From positions 1-8,228 of the forward strand of contig JAUUVE010000075.1 in assembly GCA_030589715.1 (NCBI GenBank): a stretch of 8,228 bases of DNA, written 5' to 3'. The notes below the pieces were generated by a model. That model saw only the letters and a program-made list of their open reading frames with translations. It was not told the DNA's origin and did not search any database. Source of the stretch: Desulfobacteraceae bacterium (GTDB lineage Bacteria > Desulfobacterota > DSM-4660 > Desulfatiglandales > Desulfatiglandaceae). Positions 1 to 4,958 of the stretch are shown here, in pieces. A program made the position numbers and the translations under genes. Numbering within the stretch: the first letter of the stretch is position 1; each line of letters starts with the position of its first letter.

Positions 1-70
1 CCGGGCCCAGAGGACCCGGCTTTGGTTATCCCCGGAGGGGATTTAGTCTACTGCAATTTGAATGGCTCAA

Positions 71-204
71 GGAGTGATGGAGTACTGGAGTGATGGAGTG
101 TTGAAAGAGCTACCTGATCACCTATGGCGGTAATAGACAAACCCAGTTCCTGAAAACTCACTGCCTTTTATGGTTTTCCCAATACTCCATCACTCCAATA
201 CTCC
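71..204. repeat. Inverted pair of short GGAGTNNT octamer arrays
   Basis: Positions 71-99 hold three and a half copies of an 8-bp unit (GGAGTGAT, GGAGTACT, GGAGTGAT, GGAGT). Positions 181-204 hold three copies of the complement (AATACTCC, ATCACTCC, AATACTCC). Bases 79-99 and 184-204 form a 21-bp inverted repeat with one mismatch, enclosing 84 bases with no recognisable gene. The layout resembles a dispersed intergenic repeat or a very small non-autonomous element. I recall similar GGAGT-rich strings between genes in deltaproteobacterial genomes, but cannot check copy number here. Confidence 0.7.
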
Positions 205-270
205 AGGTCAATCCTGGCAGGCAGAGCCATTTATCTCTGACCTGGCCCTGAGGACCAGGATTTCTATTTT

Positions 271-299
271 GGATTAAAGAAGGCTCCCTTCTCAAATCC
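271..299. repeat. Imperfect hairpin in the region downstream of the cyclase
   Basis: A symmetric stem-loop consists of a 5-bp outer stem (GGATT/AATCC), a 2x2 internal mismatch, a 6-bp inner stem (AGAAGG/CCTTCT) and a 3-base loop. It lies about 190 bases past the cyclase stop. The minus strand has only a weak T-rich stretch after it, so it is not a convincing terminator, though it could mark the transcript end. Confidence 0.4.
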
Positions 300-488
300 A
301 AACATCCCGGCAATAATATTTGCAAATCATTTACAAGCCCCCTTGGCCTTGGAAGAGGTCGTTCTGCATTCGCCAGAGACCCACCCCACCAAAGAAAAAA
401 ATCAGGCCCCAAAAAAAAGTCAAATGTCTATGGATCAAGAATCTGCACATAAACTACCGCCTTCATACCCAAATAACAGAATGGTTGC

Positions 489-1667
489 TCAATTTTTCTT
501 GAGGAGAGAAAAGACCCTGAGGGCTTCGTCTATGCCCTTCAGGTGAGCCATCCCTTTGTCATAAACGGGCCACAGGCCTTGGATCAGCTTCTTTGTCACC
601 TCACCGATCACTATGTCGCCACCGGTGGCGTATGAGGCCAGACGGGCAGCGATGTTGGTTACTGCTCCGGAGGCCGTATAGGTCATCCTCGTCTCTAACG
701 ACCCCTGAAAGCGGGTCATGCCAACCAGGGCTGTGCCGGAGTTGATCCCCATATTTACATTGATCGGTTCAAGACGGTCACCCAGCTCCCTGTTAATGTC
801 AAGGTTTCTGTCGTAGATGTCAAAAGCCGCCTTTACAGAGTTGACGGCGTTTGTCTTGGCATTATCGTCTTTGAATATAATCATGAGGCCGTCACCGGCC
901 GTCTCATTTATATCCCCGTGGGACCGATGGATCGGGTCCACAAAACTGGAGAACATCTTTTCCACGATCTCGTTGATCTCATTCTCCGGACGAGTGGCAC
1001 TGAGCCTGGTGTACCCCTCAAGATCAAGAAAAAGGACGCTCACATCCTTCTTCTCCTTTTCCTGGGTCAACAGCTCAGGGTTCTTCTCCACTATATTCCG
1101 GACCGCTTGGGGAACGAATGGTGAAAGCTGGGCCAGCATCTGACTGATCTTTATCTTTTCCTGGGTCATTTCCCAGTGTTGCTTTGCATTTAAGAGCACA
1201 TTGCTGAGGGTCTCTGAAAAATCCCTTATCAGATAGAAATCCTTCCGCCTAAACCGGGTCCCTGGTCTTGACACAACGCTCACCACTGCCAGGACCTCAT
1301 CGTCCACAAACACGGGCATAGCTGCTTCCGGACCAATTTGGATCTTTGATCCATCAGGCCTCACAACGGGATTGCTCTTTGAGACCACCACACCTTTCCG
1401 CTGATTGATGGCCTTCTGAATGGCAGGACGGTTCCTCTTGCAGGCAAGACAATTGACAGGCCTATCATAAAGGGCACACTGGAGGGGACGAGTATATTTC
1501 TTCGCATCAGGGTCCAAAAGCAAGATACAGGCCTCCATGGCTGAGGGAATTGCAATTCTTATTTCTTCCCTAATGGCTTCAAGGATGTCATTGACCTCCA
1601 TGAACTGGGCGATCTTTTTTGCCACCCCCCTCTGAGCCTCAAATCTTTCCTTGTAGTATTTTTCCAT
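489..1667 (-). CDS. GAF-domain class III adenylate/guanylate cyclase
   Basis: This 392-residue soluble protein has an N-terminal GAF-like sensor (about 16-165), a helical linker (about 165-205) with a segment LSPFVPQAVRNIV before the catalytic part, and a class III cyclase domain (about 206-392). Both metal-binding Asp residues are present (D215 in FLDLEGYT, D259 in TAGDG), as are the transition-state Asn and Arg (N338, R342), so it should be active. At the base-recognition positions it has E255, where adenylyl cyclases have Lys and guanylyl cyclases have Glu, and T331, which is common in bacterial adenylyl cyclases. The product could therefore be cAMP or cGMP. The GAF part has cysteines C47, C64, C73 and C76, a possible redox or metal site. 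No membrane segment is visible. Its ATG lies 16 bp after the molybdoenzyme stop, so the two are probably co-transcribed; AGGA just before the ATG is an unusually close ribosome site. Confidence 0.93.
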   Translation of the reverse strand: MEKYYKERFEAQRGVAKKIAQFMEVNDILEAIREEIRIAIPSAMEACILLLDPDAKKYTRPLQCALYDRPVNCLACKRNRPAIQKAINQRKGVVVSKSNPVVRPDGSKIQIGPEAAMPVFVDDEVLAVVSVVSRPGTRFRRKDFYLIRDFSETLSNVLLNAKQHWEMTQEKIKISQMLAQLSPFVPQAVRNIVEKNPELLTQEKEKKDVSVLFLDLEGYTRLSATRPENEINEIVEKMFSSFVDPIHRSHGDINETAGDGLMIIFKDDNAKTNAVNSVKAAFDIYDRNLDINRELGDRLEPINVNMGINSGTALVGMTRFQGSLETRMTYTASGAVTNIAARLASYATGGDIVIGEVTKKLIQGLWPVYDKGMAHLKGIDEALRVFSLLKKN

Positions 1668-1683
1668 CTTCCTGCACCAGATA

Positions 1684-3774
1684 CTACCGGTCCTGACCGA
1701 TCCCCGCTATCCTGCATCCGATCCCTTTGAGATTAGGGGTGCCGAACTCCTTTCCCAGGTCTTCTATGGATGTAAGCATATTAAAGTTGGATCTCTCCCA
1801 TTCATACTGGGACCCGGGGCTCCCCTCTGGGAACCACCATCCGTAGGAGGCATTGATCACGCCGGGATGAACGTCTTTTGTCAGGCGAGCCGTCTGGGTT
1901 ATCTGGCCTGTTTTGGTCTCAATAATGACCCTCTCCCCCTCTCCAACGCCATATTCCGCAGCTGTTTCCGGATGAATCTCAGCCACAGGGTCGGGGCTAT
2001 GCTTCCGTAGGCCTTCGAGCCACCTATAAGACGAATGGAGATAATAGGGACTCTTGGAGCTGGTCAAAACCAGGGGATACTCGGGGTCATCTTCCTGTGG
2101 CAGCCCTGTAAACCGCGGCAGAGGGGGAAGGTCAAAATCATCCGCCTTACTCAAACAGAGCTCCACCTTTCCCGTAGGCGTCCTGAACCCGGAAGAAAGG
2201 TGCTTTTGAAACCGATCTACGCCTTTTAGATATCCCTTCTTAGCAAACTGGATGTAGCTCAAGCCGCTTGGCTCAAGAACCTCCTCCAGGAGATCCTCAT
2301 AATCTTCATACCAGTATTTCTTTGGAGTGAGGGACCTGCCCAATTCATTTAAGATCTTTATGTCGGGCCAGCATTCCCCCGGTGGGTCAACTACCTTGGG
2401 CCGAGCCAGGATATAACCGTGGCCGAGGCCGTAGTGACCTATGTCATTAAACTCAAAGTGTGTGGCGGCCGGGAGTACTATGTCCGCAAGGGCGGCCGTT
2501 GGTGTCATAAATATATCTGATACGGCAAAAAAGTCTAGCTTCATCAAGGCCTCAAAGGTCTTACGGCTATCTGCATAAGTGAGCAGTGGGTTGGTACAGT
2601 GAAAATAGGCGGCCTTCACCGGATAGGGGAACTCTTCCAGTACCGCCTTTCTGAAAAAGGCCGGGGGAACAGTCATAAGCCTGGGTATGGTCTTATGATA
2701 GGCGTGAATCATATCCTTTCTCTTGGAGGGAATAAGGTCCGCCCTGACAAACTTTCCCAGACCCAGGATCCTGGGTTCATTGGCCTGGATGTTACCACCC
2801 GGAACATCAAGATTACCGCATATGGCCATGAGGCACACAAGTGCCCTTGCCGTATCAAATGCACGGGTGTTCTGCTCTATGGGATTTCCCCACTGAATGG
2901 CAGCCGGATCTGATAGGGCGTAATACCTTGCCGCCTCCAGGATAAGCCCCGGCTCTACCCAGGTGACCTGGGACATCTTCTCCGGGGTATACGCCTTCAC
3001 CTGATTGGCCAGCTCCTCAAACCCAAAGGTCCAATTTTCAACAAAACCCTTCTTATATAGCCCCTCCTCAACGATGACATTCAGAAAGGCCAGTGCCAGC
3101 CCATTATCTGCTCCTGGTCTTATTTGAAGCCAAAGCCTGGCCTTTTTTGCCAGTTCTGTCCTTCTTGGGTCTATTACTATCAGATCTGTGCCGTTTTTTA
3201 CCTGCTCCAAGAGCAGGCTGCATATCTCCCCCTCTTCATTGGTACTGGTGAGATTGCTGCCCCAGATCACTACAAGCCTGCTCTTGTGATGAAAATCAGC
3301 CACCGGATAAAACCCGCACGTATGACCCCCGGTCACCTCCCGAGGGGCATGGCATACGTCCTGAACTGCCACCACGTTGGGAGAGCCGAAGCTATTGGCC
3401 AAGCGAATCAGGGCAAAGTGTTCCATTCCCTTGGGCATCCCCTGGCAAAAGGCAACACCCCCGGCACCATATCTCTCTCTGACTCTCTCCAGGTTTTCAC
3501 CTATTGTCTGGATGGCCTCCTCCCAGGACACCCTCTCCCAATTGCCTTGTCCACGCCCCCCTTTCCTCTTTAAGGGATGCCTGAGCCGTCCCGGATGGGT
3601 AAGTCGGTCAGGGGATGCCAACCCTTTTGGACATATATAGCCCTTATTCAGATAGCCATCCGGATCACCCTTAATCGTGACCATCTTGTTATCCTTGACC
3701 CCAACAATCAGGGAGCAACCACCGTGGTCCATCCTTCCACAGTGGGTCCTCATCCATCTAATCTCATCTGCCAT
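1684..3774 (-). CDS. Mo/W-bis-pterin oxidoreductase of the formate dehydrogenase / acetylene hydratase-like superfamily; substrate unknown
   Basis: This 696-residue catalytic subunit should bind a molybdenum or tungsten bis-pyranopterin cofactor and one iron-sulfur cluster. Domains in order are the N-terminal cluster region (about 1-60), the two central pterin-binding domains (about 60-540) with DPRRTEL at 202-208, and the C-terminal molybdopterin-binding domain (about 568-690). The cluster motif has C12, C20 and C48 but D16 where the second Cys is expected. C141 is the likely metal ligand and is followed by H142, as in formate dehydrogenases. The backbone (FVENW, GFEEL, PYPVKA, FMTPTAALADIVLP, PNLKG) is close to acetylene hydratase as I remember it, but that enzyme's Ile after the Cys and its active-site Trp are here His and apparently Glu180. 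The Arg that follows the GxNPxRG motif of formate dehydrogenases is not evident. There is no twin-arginine signal, so it is probably cytoplasmic. Only a weak TGGG precedes the ATG at 3774, the sole ATG in this frame before an upstream stop. A formate or CO2 role fits the context but is unproven. Confidence 0.9.
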   Translation of the reverse strand: MADEIRWMRTHCGRMDHGGCSLIVGVKDNKMVTIKGDPDGYLNKGYICPKGLASPDRLTHPGRLRHPLKRKGGRGQGNWERVSWEEAIQTIGENLERVRERYGAGGVAFCQGMPKGMEHFALIRLANSFGSPNVVAVQDVCHAPREVTGGHTCGFYPVADFHHKSRLVVIWGSNLTSTNEEGEICSLLLEQVKNGTDLIVIDPRRTELAKKARLWLQIRPGADNGLALAFLNVIVEEGLYKKGFVENWTFGFEELANQVKAYTPEKMSQVTWVEPGLILEAARYYALSDPAAIQWGNPIEQNTRAFDTARALVCLMAICGNLDVPGGNIQANEPRILGLGKFVRADLIPSKRKDMIHAYHKTIPRLMTVPPAFFRKAVLEEFPYPVKAAYFHCTNPLLTYADSRKTFEALMKLDFFAVSDIFMTPTAALADIVLPAATHFEFNDIGHYGLGHGYILARPKVVDPPGECWPDIKILNELGRSLTPKKYWYEDYEDLLEEVLEPSGLSYIQFAKKGYLKGVDRFQKHLSSGFRTPTGKVELCLSKADDFDLPPLPRFTGLPQEDDPEYPLVLTSSKSPYYLHSSYRWLEGLRKHSPDPVAEIHPETAAEYGVGEGERVIIETKTGQITQTARLTKDVHPGVINASYGWWFPEGSPGSQYEWERSNFNMLTSIEDLGKEFGTPNLKGIGCRIAGIGQDR

Positions 3775-3873
3775 TTGAAGCCCAAGCCCTTTCGTGTGTG
3801 TCCTTGAAGGTAATCGCCTCTTCCGGATCTCACCTTATCAACCTCCTTAGAGGGTACCGACCCTTTGGATCAA
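3750..3873 (-). promoter_or_regulatory. Leader with duplicated Shine-Dalgarno box and short upstream reading frames
   Basis: The strongest ribosome-binding site before the molybdoenzyme gene is not at its own ATG. AAGGAGGT at 3841-3848 lies seven bases before a GTG (3833) that opens a 27-codon frame ending at 3750, in another frame and overlapping the molybdoenzyme start by about 25 bases. A second AGGAGGT (3879-3885) precedes a TTG (3873) opening an 8-codon frame whose TAA (3849-3847) overlaps the first box. The 9-bp string CAACCTCCT occurs at 3839-3847 and 3877-3885. This may be a leader peptide that couples translation, or a chance reading frame with a misplaced strong ribosome site. Confidence 0.35.
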
Positions 3874-3874
3874 T

Positions 3875-3891
3875 TGCAACCTCCTGGCCGG
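3875..3891 (-). promoter_or_regulatory. Possible sigma-54-like motif upstream of the molybdoenzyme gene
   Basis: The minus strand reads CCGGCCAGGAGGTTGCA. It has the GG-N10-GC spacing (GG at 3888-3889, GC at 3876-3877) and a perfect TTGCA -12 box, but the -24 box CGGCCAG departs from TGGCACG at three positions. The predicted start near 3864 would give a leader of about 90 bases. The same bases include an AGGAGGT Shine-Dalgarno-like string, so part of the match may be coincidence. No better sigma-70 promoter was seen between the terminator and the gene. Confidence 0.28.
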
Positions 3892-3910
3892 ACCAAAAGA
3901 CCCGTGGCAC

Positions 3911-3957
3911 AAAAAAAGGGGCTACCCCACATAACTTCGGTTATGTGGGGTAGCCCC
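3911..3957 (-). terminator. Rho-independent terminator of the acs transcript
   Basis: A perfect 18-bp inverted repeat (3918-3935 and 3940-3957) with a four-base loop is followed on the minus strand by seven T residues (3917-3911). It starts 20 bp after the acsE stop codon. The plus strand has no T-run after the stem, so it should act in one direction only, ending the acs transcript and separating it from the molybdoenzyme unit. Each arm also contains a short self-complementary block (GGGGCTACCCC and its partner), allowing an alternative fold. Confidence 0.92.
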
Positions 3958-3977
3958 GCGAATGTCTGAAATATAGG

Positions 3978-4862
3978 CTAAAGCTCGAGCCAGGAATCCG
4001 CATAGAGAGACTGGCCCAATATGATCCTCGCCGTCTTCACATAGTCCTGCAGCTCCTTAGAGAGCGAGTCCATATCAATTGTCTCGTCATCCATGGTCTT
4101 ATGTATGATCTCCACAATATCAGGCCTCTCCCCCCTGGCTATTGCGATCAGGTCGTCATCGTATGCATCGGCAATACAGGAATACATCCCCTTCCTTTCC
4201 AACATCACCATGTAGGTCTGATTCAGGATGGGTCTCAGGTGATCCGGTGGACCATTGGAGATATTTGAGAGCCCGCATGTGGATTTCACACCGGGTGCCA
4301 TATCCTGAAGCATCTCCTGAAAGGCCATGAGGCTCATGAGCTGGGGCTGCTGGATGTTTACTGGCGTCACGATCCCATCCACAAAGATATCTTCATTGGG
4401 GACCCCTGCCTCATTGGCCGCGTATATGAGCTCCACTGCCAATGCAGCCCTTTCGTTCTCATCCCGCGGAAGTCCTTCTGGGCCCCACATCAGTGCAATC
4501 ATGTTGGCCTTGTACTTGACGGCCAGAGGTATCATCTTCTCATACCGCTCCGGCCTACACATGATCGAATTGATAATGGCCTTCCCCTTGTGGGCAGCAA
4601 GGCCTGCCTCCATGGCCTCGATGTTAGAGGTATCAAGGCAGAGGGGCAGGTCATCCCCTATGGCCTCCTGGACCGTCTTCACAACAAATTCCATCAATTC
4701 AGCCCCGCCCTTTCTTGCCGGGCCCAAGTTGATATCGATCCAGTCCACCCCCTTTTTCTCCTGCTGCTTGGCCTCCTCGGCAATGGGACCCGGGTCCTTC
4801 TCCTTAAAGGCCTTTCCTATAACCGTGCTGATCACATTCAAATTCTCACCAATCAATAGCAT
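3978..4862 (-). CDS. acsE: Methyltetrahydrofolate:corrinoid iron-sulfur protein methyltransferase
   Basis: This 294-residue TIM-barrel enzyme of the pterin-binding (DHPS-like) family transfers the N5-methyl group of methyltetrahydrofolate to Co(I) of the corrinoid protein. The start MLLIGENLNV matches the Moorella methyltransferase (MLIIGERIN). Expected pterin-site residues are visible: D77 in LCLDTSN, N98 in IINS, D162 in FVDGIVTP, N200 in GLSNIS and D232 in IADAYDD. The ATG at 4862 has AGGGAG at 4870-4875, seven bases upstream. Compared with the 262-residue Moorella protein (from memory) it has about 30 extra residues, roughly 244-276, between the last barrel strand and the C-terminal ILGQSLYADSW helix. 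It is preceded by a sigma-54-type motif and followed after 20 bp by a strong terminator. The corrinoid methyltransferase assignment, rather than MetH or MtrH, rests on length, sequence and position directly after acsC. Confidence 0.95.
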   Translation of the reverse strand: MLLIGENLNVISTVIGKAFKEKDPGPIAEEAKQQEKKGVDWIDINLGPARKGGAELMEFVVKTVQEAIGDDLPLCLDTSNIEAMEAGLAAHKGKAIINSIMCRPERYEKMIPLAVKYKANMIALMWGPEGLPRDENERAALAVELIYAANEAGVPNEDIFVDGIVTPVNIQQPQLMSLMAFQEMLQDMAPGVKSTCGLSNISNGPPDHLRPILNQTYMVMLERKGMYSCIADAYDDDLIAIARGERPDIVEIIHKTMDDETIDMDSLSKELQDYVKTARIILGQSLYADSWLEL

Positions 4863-4914
4863 GGTCAGACTCCCTTATCTTTATTGTTTACCGTTTTCGA
4901 TGAGTTCATTTCCC

Positions 4915-4930
4915 GCTAAGGGCGTGCCAA
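4915..4930 (-). promoter_or_regulatory. Sigma-54 (-24/-12) promoter motif upstream of acsE
   Basis: Read on the minus strand this is TTGGCACG-CCCT-TAGC. It matches the sigma-54 consensus TTGGCACG-N4-TTGC at all eight -24 positions and at three of four -12 positions, with the required GG-N10-GC spacing. The motif lies in the 96-bp acsC-acsE gap. The predicted start is near 4903, leaving a leader of about 40 bases before the acsE ATG. A 7-bp inverted repeat (GAGTTCA 4902-4908, TGAACTC 4933-4939) flanks the element. If active, acsE has its own promoter needing RpoN and an enhancer-binding activator, neither of which is visible here. Confidence 0.6.
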
Positions 4931-4958
4931 ATTGAACTCTGACTGGCAATTACACTCC

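Larger units (their letters stand above)
1..488. other. Intergenic region without a recognised gene
   Basis: This stretch beyond the cyclase stop holds no reading frame I would call a gene. It contains the octamer repeat pair, the 271-299 hairpin, a 6-bp stem ATCCCC/GGGGAT at 28-42, a 5-bp stem CCGGG/CCCGG at 1-19, and a CCTGG/CCAGG stem at 241-259. An A8 tract at 411-418 would read as T8 on the minus strand, but no good hairpin precedes it, so no clear terminator for the cyclase transcript is visible. Confidence 0.6.

Noticed and set aside
241..259. CCTGG/CCAGG hairpin followed by a T-rich stretch, as a plus-strand terminator
   Set aside because: The stem is only 5 bp plus a mismatch, the T-rich stretch is interrupted, and there is no plus-strand gene for it to end.
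318..327. ATTTGCAAAT palindrome as an operator
   Set aside because: A single 10-bp AT-rich palindrome far from any gene start; expected by chance.
158..412. Minus-strand reading frame of 84 codons in the region past the cyclase
   Set aside because: It starts at a TTG without a ribosome site, runs through low-complexity sequence and ends in the octamer repeat, which itself encodes the IGVMEYWE-like tail. No recognisable domain; most likely a chance frame.
1684..3774. Assignment of the molybdoenzyme as acetylene hydratase
   Set aside because: Although the backbone is similar, the residue after the metal-binding Cys is His rather than Ile, the active-site Trp position appears to be Glu, and the cluster motif differs.
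4327..4935. Plus-strand frame of 202 codons opposite acsE
   Set aside because: Antisense shadow of acsE; Ser/Pro-rich composition without a domain, and its end runs through the promoter-containing gap.
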